Both the position numbers and the translations under genes were made by a program. The notes beneath the pieces are model-generated. The model searched no databases. It was not told the origin of the DNA and saw only the letters and a list, made by a program, of their open reading frames with translations. This document shows positions 35,516 to 44,090 of a DNA stretch of 64,000 nucleotides, one piece after another. The DNA is from Salipaludibacillus daqingensis (GTDB lineage Bacteria > Bacillota > Bacilli > Bacillales > Salisediminibacteriaceae): positions 25,616-89,615 of the forward strand of contig NZ_JARZHF010000013.1 of the NCBI RefSeq assembly GCF_029891575.1. The letters run 5' to 3'. Numbering within the stretch: the stretch's first letter is position 1; each line of letters opens with the position of its first letter.

Positions 35516-36079
35516 GTGAAGGAGGAGTATAATCAATTAACCGGTGCTTGGTTAGACGCTTTTGGGACAATTATTTCTGCCTATGGGGAAACGAGAACAT
35601 TAGTTGGTTTAAACGACATTAATAATCAACTTTTAATGATTGGAGATGGTTTACAAGCTTTTGGATCGGGGCTAGAAGGGACGATTGCAAAGGACTCCTC
35701 ACTAGATTTTGCTGGGAATTGGATTGATGGAGCGGGCGCAGCGACAAGTTCATTTACTGCTTACTTAGAAGATCGCGTCGAAACAGAGAGAGATGAACTT
35801 ATCCAATTAGGACTATTAGGTAGTAGTTTTCAGTCGATGGGGGCTTCTATGAGTGCTCTTTCTGATTATTTACAAGAAGAATACAAATATTTTGTAGGGA
35901 ACGCCTTACAAGGATTAGGCGCAGGATTAGAAGCGATTGGGAGTCTTTATGTGTTAAACGAAAAAGAAATGCAAGGCCAATACCTCAAAGTGCTAGGTGC
36001 GACTTTCCAAGCGATTGGATCAAATTTAGTAGTGATCTATTTGACAAAAGATTTGTTGAAGAGTAGCGAAAGGCTTTAA
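35516..36079 (+). CDS. Glycine-rich repetitive helical protein (DUF6944-like)
   Basis: 187 residues, GTG start behind GGGAGGGGTGGAG. At least six degenerate repeats of about 25-30 residues follow the pattern (L)Gxx(F/L)QxxGxxLxxI, for example GDGLQAFGSGLEG, GSSFQSMGASMSAL, GNALQGLGAGLEAIG and GATFQAIGSNLVVI. Each looks like a small-residue-lined amphipathic helix. It resembles proteins annotated as DUF6944 family repetitive proteins in Bacillus; function unknown. Single gene. Confidence 0.65.
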   Translation: MKEEYNQLTGAWLDAFGTIISAYGETRTLVGLNDINNQLLMIGDGLQAFGSGLEGTIAKDSSLDFAGNWIDGAGAATSSFTAYLEDRVETERDELIQLGLLGSSFQSMGASMSALSDYLQEEYKYFVGNALQGLGAGLEAIGSLYVLNEKEMQGQYLKVLGATFQAIGSNLVVIYLTKDLLKSSERL

Positions 36080-36125
36080 AGTGAACCTTCTTCAAAAGGG
36101 GAGAGACATGTCACAATTCTAATAA

Positions 36126-36154
36126 TGCCACATGAGAACCGTCCCCGTTCGGCA
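36126..36154. repeat. REP-like unit
   Basis: TGCCACATGAGAACCGTCCC continuing CGTTCGGCA; sits between convergent genes. Confidence 0.8.
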
Positions 36155-36158
36155 CCCA

Positions 36159-36686
36159 CTACTCGGGAATAATCACGGTTGCTAACGTTCTTCGGCGGCG
36201 CTTTTCGTTTGGTTCGTTGCGTCCATATTTATTAAAAACCGCAGCATAGTCCATTGAAAAATTCTTCAATTCTTCATCATCTAAATACAAGTCAACTTGG
36301 CTATATCCAAATCCATCTTTCTCCATATCAACCGTGTCTTGTTGTAAATAATTTTCCACGCCTTGCAACAGTCCCATCGTATAAGTAATAAAATATTTCA
36401 AGTGCTCATCTTTACTGATCTCGAGGGCATCATTTGGCGAGATCGTTGCGTGTTGTTGATCTATGGCATATGTTCTTTCAAACGTTCCTTTTATTTTTCG
36501 TTCTTTAGAAACATAAATCATCTCGTTTTCGGATAACACTTTCAATTGCCTATATAACGTCGCTTGCGGAATATCAGGGAGCCACTCCATTAATTCTTGA
36601 CTCGTAAGTGGACGTTTTATAAGAGATTGGATAATTCGCATTCTTACAGGGTGTAAAATCACATCTGCTTTAGACATGGATGTCAT
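36159..36686 (-). CDS. ArsR-like helix-turn-helix regulator
   Basis: 175 residues. Winged helix at the N-terminus (VILHPVRMRIIQSLIKRPLT then SQELMEWLPDIPQATLYRQL) of the HTH_20/YdfF type, followed by an alpha-helical domain of unknown ligand. Start behind AGGAGGTTAA. It is divergent from the CuA-like lipoprotein gene, and the 460-base gap between them holds a Fur-like box and an inverted repeat. Which genes it controls is not clear. Confidence 0.78.
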   Translation of the reverse strand: MTSMSKADVILHPVRMRIIQSLIKRPLTSQELMEWLPDIPQATLYRQLKVLSENEMIYVSKERKIKGTFERTYAIDQQHATISPNDALEISKDEHLKYFITYTMGLLQGVENYLQQDTVDMEKDGFGYSQVDLYLDDEELKNFSMDYAAVFNKYGRNEPNEKRRRRTLATVIIPE

Positions 36687-36871
36687 TGTTGTTAACCTCC
36701 TATGGAAATAAGTTTTTTACAACCGCTTCTCAATCGTTTCGATAAGTTCAAGATGTAGAGGGCCAGAGGGCCATCATGAAGAGATAAATGCACTTCCTCC
36801 TGTGATTAGATCTGATATTAGGGAGCGAAATGACAATAGTTCTCTACTTATTTGTTTTCTGCCGATTCATA

Positions 36872-36897
36872 TATTATCGTTATCAATAATGATAATA
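36872..36897. promoter_or_regulatory. Fur-family-like box
   Basis: TATTATCGTTA and TAATGATAATA (one mismatch) around TCAA give a (G)ATAATGATAAT-rich palindrome, as bound by Fur-family metal regulators. Confidence 0.45.
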
Positions 36898-37023
36898 TAA
36901 AAGTTCTATAGATGCAACTAAGAGATGGAATGAATACTAGTTCTTTCGTTTTTTGCTAATTAGAAGGATTATGCTCCTTCACTAATAAAAACATAAATAC
37001 TATAAAAAATAAAGTGTGTTTAC

Positions 37024-37069
37024 TTGCTTATTGTAAGTTATTTTAATTATAATCATTATTAATAAGCAA
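37024..37069. promoter_or_regulatory. Inverted repeat upstream of the CuA-like lipoprotein gene
   Basis: TTGCTTATT and AATAAGCAA are perfect 9-bp arms separated by 28 AT-rich bases, 82 bases before the start codon. It may be two half-operators or a looped site. Confidence 0.4.
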
Positions 37070-37150
37070 GGAACTTTGTGATGAAATTCGTAACGGAAAA
37101 GTTTCAATTTCAAAGTTTTAAGCTTTAAAAATCAATTGGGGGAATGTTGT

Positions 37151-37528
37151 ATGAAGAATAAATGGATCGCTTTTATGTTTCTAGCACTCGCATTAGTATT
37201 GGCAGCTTGTGGAGGAAACAATGACGATGTGACAGAAATAGAGAATAATAGTGATAGTGGAGAAAATGCTTCCGCAAGTGAAGTTAATGTGACTGCAACG
37301 AATTGGGATTTTGACCAAGAAACTTATACAGCGAGCGCTGGTGATGTCACGATAAACCTAACGAATGAAGATGGACATCATGGGATCATGATCGACGGCA
37401 CAGATGTAGAAATTGACGGTGAAGGGTCTGCAACAGCAACGTTGGAAGCTGGGGAATACAGAATTTATTGCAGTATTCCTTGTGGAGAAGGTCATGACGA
37501 AATGGAAGCGACATTAGTTGTAGAGTAG
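37151..37528 (+). CDS. Lipoprotein with a complete CuA-type site (COX2-like cupredoxin)
   Basis: 125 residues from the ATG at 37151 behind GGGGGAATG. Lipoprotein signal with Cys20 (LVLAAC). After an Asp/Asn/Ser linker the domain VTATNWDFDQETYTASAGDV is like the cupredoxin of cytochrome oxidase subunit II. The ligand set is complete: His76 or 77, then CSIPCGEGHDEM with Cys107, Cys111, His115 and Met118 (C-x3-C-x3-H-x2-M). No subunit I gene is adjacent and the usual membrane hairpin of COX2 is replaced by a lipid anchor. It may shuttle electrons or copper. Regulation by the divergent HTH protein or the Fur-like box is possible. Confidence 0.8.
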   Translation: MKNKWIAFMFLALALVLAACGGNNDDVTEIENNSDSGENASASEVNVTATNWDFDQETYTASAGDVTINLTNEDGHHGIMIDGTDVEIDGEGSATATLEAGEYRIYCSIPCGEGHDEMEATLVVE

Positions 37529-37545
37529 TAGACTTTGTAATATAA

Positions 37546-37588
37546 AAGAAATGCTTAAGGCGTTTGAGACGCTTAAGCATTTCTTTTT
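37546..37588 (+). terminator. Intrinsic terminator
   Basis: AAGAAATGCTTAAG pairs with CTTAAGCATTTCTT, followed by TTT. Confidence 0.85.
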
Positions 37589-37671
37589 GTTATAGAATTT
37601 TACGTCATATTTTTTGACAGATCAATGTCATCTAGGCAAAAAGGATATTGATAGGTGCATACATTCTTAAA

Positions 37672-39000
37672 TTATCTAACTTCTGAAGCGTGAGAACCGC
37701 CCGTTGGATTCATCCGGAACCAGATGACTGCTGGGATGAGGAGTAAGGAAAGGATACCTCCGGCAAGTGATAAGAAGGGGTAACTAGTGTAAGCGACCAC
37801 GACACCAGATAGCACGCCCCCAGATGCACCAGCTAAAGCAATGAAAACATCGACAGACCCTTGTGTTTTTGCCCGGTTCGTTGGATTCGTAGCATCAACG
37901 AGAAGGGCAGTCCCACTTATTAAGCCGAAGTTCCATCCAAGTCCAAGGAGTGCCAGTGCGATCGTCAGAATGAGCATGGAATCAGTTGGTGCTACAGCAG
38001 CTAAAATACCAGAAGCAAGTAATGTTGCACCTGCTGCAATGGCCATCGGTATGCGCCCAACCTTGTCCACGAGAATTCCCGTAACGAGAGAAGGAAGATA
38101 CATAGCAGCGACATGGATACTAATGATTAGCCCTACAGCACTTAATGCGTGTCCGTGATGACCCATATGAACAGGTGTCATGGTCATAATTGCTACCATG
38201 ACAATCTGGGTGATGACCATGATCGTTGCCCCGAGAAGGATTCCGCGTTTGTTTTTTGACTGTGGAATAACAATTCCAGATGAACTCAATCTTTCGTCAG
38301 ATTTTTTCACAGATGCGATCGCTTTCGCAACAATAAACGGGTCTGGGCGTAGGAAAAGAAGTAGGACCAAACCTGCAAGGATATAAGCCGTAGCAGCTAA
38401 AATAAATGGACCTGCTAGAGGAGGTATTCCGATTGACGTAGCGAACTGACCCATCACTCCTACTAAGTTTGGTCCTGCAACCGCTCCAAAAGTCGTTGAC
38501 ATCAAAGCAACACTAACGGCAGTTGCCCGTTGAGTAGGTGTCGCTAAATCTGTTCCGGCATAGCGTGCTTGTAAATTAGAAGCAGTTCCAGCACCATAGA
38601 TTAATAATGAAGCAAATAGAAGGATAATGTTACTCGTTAATGCTGCAATGACAACACCAATCGCCCCAAATCCTCCTGCTAAAAATCCAGTGGCCAGTCC
38701 GGAACGTCTGCCAAAATGTTGGGAAAGTCGACCAATAAGTAACGCTGCACCAGCAGAACCTAACGTAAACAACCCTACTGGAAGTCCGGCAAAACTATCC
38801 GTCCCTAAAATATCCTGAGCAAGAAGTGCCCCAACTGTAATTCCAGCAGCAAGTCCAGCCCCGCCAAATATTTGCGAAATAACAACAATCATTAACGTAC
38901 GTTTATACAATTGCTTTTGTTTTTCAGGGGAATCTATGTATTGTTTTAACCAAGTTGGTTGATCTTCTAAACTGTCGGAATAACCTTGTTTATCTGACAT
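37672..39000 (-). CDS. MFS transporter
   Basis: 442 residues from the ATG at 39000 (AAAGGTGG at good spacing). Twelve hydrophobic segments; after TM2 the loop GRLSQHFGRRSGLATG is the MFS motif A, and VDKVGRIPMAIAAG is its counterpart in the second half. A histidine-rich MGHHGHAL stretch lies at the start of the second half. Substrate unknown. Confidence 0.82.
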   Translation of the reverse strand: MSDKQGYSDSLEDQPTWLKQYIDSPEKQKQLYKRTLMIVVISQIFGGAGLAAGITVGALLAQDILGTDSFAGLPVGLFTLGSAGAALLIGRLSQHFGRRSGLATGFLAGGFGAIGVVIAALTSNIILLFASLLIYGAGTASNLQARYAGTDLATPTQRATAVSVALMSTTFGAVAGPNLVGVMGQFATSIGIPPLAGPFILAATAYILAGLVLLLFLRPDPFIVAKAIASVKKSDERLSSSGIVIPQSKNKRGILLGATIMVITQIVMVAIMTMTPVHMGHHGHALSAVGLIISIHVAAMYLPSLVTGILVDKVGRIPMAIAAGATLLASGILAAVAPTDSMLILTIALALLGLGWNFGLISGTALLVDATNPTNRAKTQGSVDVFIALAGASGGVLSGVVVAYTSYPFLSLAGGILSLLLIPAVIWFRMNPTGGSHASEVR

Positions 39001-39115
39001 GACTTCATCCACCTTTCCAAGTACCTACCAATGTATTTCTCTCATGTAGCTTATTGTAATGGCTATATAAAATTGGAACAACATAATTGCTTTAAAGAGT
39101 GCCGAATAGGTGCCT

Positions 39116-39236
39116 GCCGAATGGGGACGGTTCTCATGCAGCAAACTAAGTCATTAGCCGAATGGGGACGGTTCTCATGCGGCAAACTAAGTCATTAGCC
39201 AAATGGGGACGGTTCTCATGCGGCAAACTAAGTCAT
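39116..39236. repeat. Tandem array: three 41-bp units each containing a REP-like core
   Basis: Units begin at 39116, 39157 and 39198. Each reads GCC(G/A)AATGGGGACGGTTCTC, then ATGC(A/G)GCAAACTAAGTCAT. Nearly identical, so recent tandem duplication. Lies between divergent genes. Confidence 0.9.
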
Positions 39237-39354
39237 CATGTTTGAAGTTTAGGAGAGAGATTGTAAAATGTCATCAGAATTCGCAGTGAGTTTTGCTCTT
39301 GAAATGTTTCGTACTATAATAGAAGTGTGAAAAAATGGAAGGGAGTGTTTAATT

Positions 39355-39780
39355 ATGAAAACTACATTAGATTGGCAAGGCAAGATGGCCTTTAAAGGAG
39401 AGAATCCGTCTGGGCATGAGGTGACAATGGATGCTGCACCAGAAGTGGGAGGTGAGAATACGGGTCCAAGACCGATGGAATTACTTCTTCAGTCTGTGGC
39501 AGGATGCACGGCGATTGATATTGTGTCGATCTTAACAAAAATGCGTATGAAACCTACATCTTTTACAACAGAAGTAGAAGGTGAGCGCGCAGAGGACCAT
39601 CCGAGAAAATTTACTAAGCTACATATTCATTACATTCTTGAAGGTGATTTAGATGAAAGTAAAGTTGTTCGTGCGATCAAGCTTTCAAAAGATCAATACT
39701 GTTCCGTTTCTCATACGTTGAGTGCAGAAATTACTGCAAGTTACACACTTAACGGCGTCAAAGGAAAAGAAAACGTCTAA
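39355..39780 (+). CDS. OsmC/Ohr-family peroxide reductase-like protein
   Basis: 141 residues, start behind AAGGGAGTG. The two redox cysteines of the family are present: Cys51 in SVAGCTAIDIV and Cys116 in SKDQYCSVSHTL. It belongs to the YhfA/OsmC branch that reduces organic hydroperoxides with thiol donors; some relatives work in sulfur metabolism. Single gene with a terminator. Confidence 0.88.
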   Translation: MKTTLDWQGKMAFKGENPSGHEVTMDAAPEVGGENTGPRPMELLLQSVAGCTAIDIVSILTKMRMKPTSFTTEVEGERAEDHPRKFTKLHIHYILEGDLDESKVVRAIKLSKDQYCSVSHTLSAEITASYTLNGVKGKENV

Positions 39781-39788
39781 CAAAAAAT

Positions 39789-39828
39789 GAGCCTGACCTA
39801 GTAATTTAACTAGAACAGGCTCGTTTTT
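39789..39828 (+). terminator. Terminator of the OsmC gene
   Basis: GAGCCTG pairs with CAGGCTC, followed by GTTTTT. Confidence 0.8.
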
Positions 39829-39830
39829 GG

Positions 39831-39899
39831 GGCATGGGGACGGTTCCGATGCATCATTAACGCAATATATTGCCGCATGAGAACCGTCCCCATTCATCA
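39831..39899. repeat. REP-like units in inverted orientation
   Basis: GGCATGGGGACGGTTCCGAT and, 17 bases on, TTGCCGCATGAGAACCGTCC continuing CCATTCATCA. The two can pair with each other. Confidence 0.8.
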
Positions 39900-39906
39900 C
39901 CAGGCA

Positions 39907-41385
39907 TCACTTGTAGCCTTTGTTTTGTTTGGTGATGTAGCTTTCTTTTTCTAACTGAAATATTGCCTTTGTAATGTATTTTTCTGGCCAGCAGTCTAAT
40001 AGACCGAATAGTTCTTCTTCATGAAAATGAAGACTTCGCAATTTATTTGTTGCTTCCCCTTTTAACACTTGAACGAGGATATGGAGCGGGATTTCTCGAT
40101 CTTGTTTTTCTAAAAATAGGACAATTATCTCAGCTTTTTCTCGTGTTATCTTATAGTTTTTCATTTGTACGATGATATCATCTGGTCGTGCGCGATTTTC
40201 TTCTGCCAGTTGAGTTAAATGAATGTGAACCCTTTTTAGTTCTTCTGAAATATCGCTATGCATCATGCTTTGCCATTCCTCGATTTTTTTAAAAATAGAA
40301 ATGTCAGAAATTTGCACGTTAGACATCCATAAAAGCATGGATTCGTTCATTGATTCTGGAAGTGAAACCTGATGGATCTCTTCATAACAATGAATGAGAG
40401 GGTGGGAAGGCATCTCCAATTTTTTCGGAAGAGTATCTTGTAAGTCAAGGATCGCTTCAATGATGACTCTATGCTCGGCTAAAAAATACTTAAATTCCTG
40501 CAACTTCTGAATATTTTTCGTTACATTTTCACTTTGCGACGCAATATCATTAAATTGCCGCTCAATCGTTGCTATTCGTTTTGTTGCTTGAAATAGGTTC
40601 ACTTCTTTTGGTAAGGCAACGTCATGCTCATCAATATCATATGTCACCGAAAAATCACACTCGTGACATATGCATTTGATCGTGTTGGAAGCAGGTTGTG
40701 GCAACAACTCTTTTTCATGGTTGCACATTTTCCAACGCCATTTGGACGGAATCGCACGATAAGGACGCATGACAATTTCTACGCGGTGGCGCCAATACGA
40801 AATGTCTTCAGGATATTTTAGCACAGCTAAAAGGGAAGATTTATTCATAATTTCCACGGCTTCTACAATATTTTTCTTGGAACGGGCTAACTGAATAAAT
40901 GGGTGGTTTTCATATGCTTTTTCAATGCTAGAAAGCCAATATCTCTTTTCGTGAGAAGATACCTTCGCACAAAATAAATAAACACTTACAACTGCATTTA
41001 CATGGTTTATCAGTTGATCTGTGGTGAGACGTCCCCATATCTTTTTATAAAAATATTGTGATTCAATAGATATACGTTGGTAAGGCGATACTTGATTGAA
41101 TAGAAACATCTCAGCTTTTAATAGATTAGGATAAAGATGTTTTTGTTGAAATATTGGGACCGGAATACATGGCCGATCAGTTCCAAGAAATGTTTCTAAC
41201 AGTTTGAGCTCTATCTTTGATCGAGTCGAAAACTCATGAAATACTGCTTCCTGTAGACGAGACAACTGAGCCTTTTCTTCTTTTGTACCTACTGATCGGA
41301 TCATTGAGGACTTGTCACCAACTGGCACAAAAAGAAGAGAAGGATAAATGTTGACATGATCAGGTAATTCCTGTGCAATGCTCAT
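39907..41385 (-). CDS. RQC-minor-type DNA-binding protein
   Basis: 492 residues from the ATG at 41385 behind AGAGGTGATTGG. The longer upstream frame only reads through a REP-like unit and is rejected. A central zinc-ribbon-like stretch has CNHEKELL and KCICHECDFSV. The last 90 residues form a winged helix, EIPLHILVQVLKGEATNKLR ... LLDCWPEKYITKAIFQL, of the RQC (RecQ C-terminal) kind. Bacillus proteins with this layout are annotated as RQC-minor-2 family DNA-binding proteins; no helicase is attached. Function unknown. Confidence 0.68.
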   Translation of the reverse strand: MSIAQELPDHVNIYPSLLFVPVGDKSSMIRSVGTKEEKAQLSRLQEAVFHEFSTRSKIELKLLETFLGTDRPCIPVPIFQQKHLYPNLLKAEMFLFNQVSPYQRISIESQYFYKKIWGRLTTDQLINHVNAVVSVYLFCAKVSSHEKRYWLSSIEKAYENHPFIQLARSKKNIVEAVEIMNKSSLLAVLKYPEDISYWRHRVEIVMRPYRAIPSKWRWKMCNHEKELLPQPASNTIKCICHECDFSVTYDIDEHDVALPKEVNLFQATKRIATIERQFNDIASQSENVTKNIQKLQEFKYFLAEHRVIIEAILDLQDTLPKKLEMPSHPLIHCYEEIHQVSLPESMNESMLLWMSNVQISDISIFKKIEEWQSMMHSDISEELKRVHIHLTQLAEENRARPDDIIVQMKNYKITREKAEIIVLFLEKQDREIPLHILVQVLKGEATNKLRSLHFHEEELFGLLDCWPEKYITKAIFQLEKESYITKQNKGYK

Positions 41386-41495
41386 AAACCAATCACCTCT
41401 ATCTGAGAGAATTTCTTTCAATTTTAAATGTACAAACATTATACATGATGTGTACATAAGTGGACAGGAACTAAACTTGAGTGAAGTGGGTGACG

Positions 41496-41562
41496 CGTGG
41501 GGACGGTTCTTATGCATCAGTAACACTCAAAAATGCCACAGGAGAACCGTCCCCATTCATCA
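41496..41562. repeat. Two REP-like units in inverted orientation
   Basis: GTGGGGACGGTTCTTATGCA and TGCCACAGGAGAACCGTCCC, the latter continuing CATTCATCA. Confidence 0.8.
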
Positions 41563-41575
41563 TTCCCATTCATTA

Positions 41576-41604
41576 TTGTATACCTAACAGGGGTATAGTA
41601 AAAT
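41576..41604 (+). promoter_or_regulatory. Promoter of the sulfite-reductase-like gene
   Basis: TTGTAT (41576-41581), a 17-nt spacer, TAAAAT (41599-41604). Confidence 0.6.
41579..41597. promoter_or_regulatory. CsoR/CstR-like operator within the promoter
   Basis: TATACCTAACAGGGGTATA: six outer bases of each arm pair perfectly. The TATACC..GGTATA form is that of CsoR-family operators (copper-sensing CsoR, persulfide-sensing CstR). It fills the promoter spacer, so repression is expected. The regulator gene is not in the window. Confidence 0.6.
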
Positions 41605-41638
41605 AGAAAGAGACTTGAAGGAGAAAGGGGAGTTCCAC

Positions 41639-42268
41639 GTGAGTATGAATGACAAACTCGTCCCATTGGCTGTCAATGGTGGGATTGGATTCGGTTCAAA
41701 ACTAACACCGAAACAATTGATTGCGTTAGGAAATTATTTAGAAGAGGATACAGAAATTGAATTAACGACGTTCCAACAGTTAATTATTAAAGTGCCTGAA
41801 ACAGAACTAGATCAAGCGAAAGACGAGCTAAATGATGCCGGTTTATCTGTATATAAAGTAGGACCATACGTGAAAAGTCTCCGAACATGTAATTTTTGTA
41901 AAGGAGCGGAAGAAGAAGGGATGCCGGTAGCAATTGAACTTAATGAGCGAATCGCAGGCCAAGATGTTCCATTTACGCTTCGCCCAGCTTATACTGGCTG
42001 TCCTAATGCTTGTGGGGAACCGCTAATTAACGATATTGGTGTCATAAAACGAGATGATCTTTATGAGTTTTATATTGGTGGCCAAGCAAAAGGGGAAGAC
42101 GCGAGAACCGCGCTACTATTAAAGGAAGGGTTAACTCCGGATCAATTATTTGATATCGTTGATCGATTTCTAGATGTCTATAGAAATAACGGTAGGAAAC
42201 GAGAAAGAGTGGCCAAATTCATCGATCGATATGGCTTTGACAATATAAAAAATGACATAGGTGTTTAA
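41639..42268 (+). CDS. Small nitrite/sulfite reductase-like iron-sulfur protein
   Basis: 209 residues from the GTG at 41639, behind AAAGGGGAG. The N-terminal half is a ferredoxin-like sulfite/nitrite reductase domain (KLTPKQLIALGNYLEEDTEI ... QQLIIKVPE). The second half has CNFCKG (Cys84, Cys87) and TGCPNACGEP (Cys121, Cys125), which match the [4Fe-4S]-siroheme ligand pattern, though at about half the length of NirA/CysI. It may be a low-molecular-weight reductase or an electron-transfer relative. The operator suggests induction by reactive sulfur or copper. Confidence 0.72.
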   Translation: MSMNDKLVPLAVNGGIGFGSKLTPKQLIALGNYLEEDTEIELTTFQQLIIKVPETELDQAKDELNDAGLSVYKVGPYVKSLRTCNFCKGAEEEGMPVAIELNERIAGQDVPFTLRPAYTGCPNACGEPLINDIGVIKRDDLYEFYIGGQAKGEDARTALLLKEGLTPDQLFDIVDRFLDVYRNNGRKRERVAKFIDRYGFDNIKNDIGV

Positions 42269-42276
42269 TTCATAGT

Positions 42277-42312
42277 AAAAGAAGCCTGGTGAAATCACCA
42301 GGCTTCTTTTAA
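42277..42312. terminator. Bidirectional terminator
   Basis: AAAAGAAGCCTGGTG pairs perfectly with CACCAGGCTTCTTTT around AAAT. Confidence 0.9.
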
Positions 42313-42336
42313 TTACGTAGAAACACTTACTTTTTC

Positions 42337-43770
42337 CTAAGCTGATTTAGCTAGAGTTCGCTCATGCTTTTGGTGTGTCATGATTTTCTTTATATACCAA
42401 CCGATAATGATGACTGTCAGGACCGCACCAAGAATCATTGACACGTTGTATCCCATGTTAAAGCCTTCAGGTGCATAAAAGATGTACGTGCATACGACAC
42501 CAGACATGAACATAGCCGGCACACCGCATATCCAGTGAAACTTGTTATTGTTAAGCAAGTAAATGGCACCAGTCCAGAGCATGACGGTGGCAACCAATTG
42601 GTTCGTCCACCCAACATAACGCCATAGGAAAGTGTAGTCGATCGTAGACAAAAGGAAAGCAGGAATCGTAACGATCAAGGTAGCTGCAATAATCAGACCT
42701 TTGCCTTTTACATTCTTAAAACCTTTGCTTAATAGGTCAATCACCATCATTCTTGAAGATCGTATAGCCGTGTCACCGGTTGTGATTGGTAAAATGATCA
42801 CACCTAACACAGCAAGGACGCCACCTAGTGTCCCAAGAAGAGTGATGGAAATCTCATTTACAACACTAGCAGGACCGCCGGCAGCGAGAGCACTAGCCAG
42901 TCCATCCGTTCCGCCGAAGAAAGTCATGCCGGCAGCGGCCCAGATTAATGCAATAATACCTTCAGCGATCATCGCACCAAAAAATACTTTTCTGCCATCT
43001 GATTGCTTTTTTAACGTTCTTGCAATAATTGGACTTTGCGTACTATGAAAACCTGAAATAGCACCACATGAAATAGTGACCATTAATAGTGGCCACACCG
43101 GAAGATTGTCAGGATGAAGGTTCGCATACGTTAAATTTGGTACGTGAAGATTACTAAATAGTAACGCAAAAGCAACAGACAGAGCCATAAAGATTAATAT
43201 ACCGCCAAAAATAGGATAAATTCTGCCGATTATTTTGTTAACTGGCAATAAGGCGGCTAGTAAGAAATAGCTAAAAATAATAATAATTGCAGCAATAAAA
43301 CTGAGTGGTGTCAGTTCAGTAATGAGTTGAGCAGGCCCGGCGGTAAAAGCCGCAGCAACTAAAATCATCAACACTATTGAAATCAAATTAATACAAACTT
43401 GCATCGTTTTACCTAAGTATTTTCCTACAAGTGCAGGATATTGTGCTCCGTTATGTTTTAAAGATAGCATTCCAGAAAAGTAGTCGTGAACAGCTCCAGC
43501 AAAAATACAACCAACAACAATCCAAATAAAGGCAATTGGCCCATAAAGAGCACCTAAAATGGCCCCGAATATTGGTCCAAGTCCTGCAATATTTAATAAC
43601 TGAATTAAACTTCCTTTCCACCAACTCATCGGCACAAAATCCATGCCATCTGAATTAGCATAAGCAGGTGTTGCTTGCTGATCATTAATACCAAAAATTC
43701 GTTCGACTACTTTCGAATACACGATGTAACCGACAATAAGCAGAATAACTGCCAACAGGAAAGTAATCAC
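42337..43770 (-). CDS. cstA: CstA-family carbon-starvation transporter
   Basis: 477 residues, GTG start behind GAGGTGGTTT. Polytopic, with family landmarks PMSWWKGSLIQLLNIAGLGP, GAVHDYFSGMLSLKHNG and GFHSTQSPIIARTLKKQSDG. This is the shorter Gram-positive form, without the extra C-terminal domain of E. coli CstA. Family members import pyruvate or peptides when preferred carbon runs out. A cre site upstream fits catabolite control. Confidence 0.85.
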   Translation of the reverse strand: MITFLLAVILLIVGYIVYSKVVERIFGINDQQATPAYANSDGMDFVPMSWWKGSLIQLLNIAGLGPIFGAILGALYGPIAFIWIVVGCIFAGAVHDYFSGMLSLKHNGAQYPALVGKYLGKTMQVCINLISIVLMILVAAAFTAGPAQLITELTPLSFIAAIIIIFSYFLLAALLPVNKIIGRIYPIFGGILIFMALSVAFALLFSNLHVPNLTYANLHPDNLPVWPLLMVTISCGAISGFHSTQSPIIARTLKKQSDGRKVFFGAMIAEGIIALIWAAAGMTFFGGTDGLASALAAGGPASVVNEISITLLGTLGGVLAVLGVIILPITTGDTAIRSSRMMVIDLLSKGFKNVKGKGLIIAATLIVTIPAFLLSTIDYTFLWRYVGWTNQLVATVMLWTGAIYLLNNNKFHWICGVPAMFMSGVVCTYIFYAPEGFNMGYNVSMILGAVLTVIIIGWYIKKIMTHQKHERTLAKSA

Positions 43771-43909
43771 TTTAAACCACCTCTATTTTGTTAAGTTATT
43801 TAACGATAGAGATTAGTTTAACTATTTAAAGCGGGAAAGACAACCGTTTTTTCTGAAAATATTTATAAATCAGAGTTATTAGATAGATAAATATTTGACG
43901 TGATAGTGG

Positions 43910-43923
43910 AGGTAACGTTTACA
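43910..43923. promoter_or_regulatory. Likely CcpA cre site upstream of cstA
   Basis: On the minus strand TGTAAACGTTACCT, one mismatch from cre, 140 bases before the cstA start. A plausible minus-strand promoter (TTGTCT, 17 nt, TAAACT) lies between it and the gene. Nothing else was seen in 43771-44041. Confidence 0.5.
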
Positions 43924-44041
43924 TAATTATTGTAAAAAAGTATGTATTTTATGATACAAAGGATGTGGAGACCGATAAAAGACGACCGTTGTCGTTTAGG
44001 AAGTACTAAAGGGGGGAGTATCTTAGGTGGAATTCATCATA

Positions 44042-44074
44042 AAAGGCAGTTCCGCTTTAAGGAATACTGCCTTT
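44042..44074. terminator. Terminator of the small lipoprotein gene
   Basis: AAAGGCAGT pairs with ACTGCCTTT, with inner TTCC/GGAA. Confidence 0.65.
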
Positions 44075-44090
44075 CAGATTCTAATGACGA

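Noticed and set aside
39116..39236. CRISPR array
   Set aside because: Three direct tandem units without unique spacers; REP-core duplication, no cas genes in the window.
41386..41526. N-terminal extension of the RQC-minor-like protein
   Set aside because: It reads through a REP-like unit, has no ribosome site, and a good AGAGGTGA site precedes the ATG at 41385.
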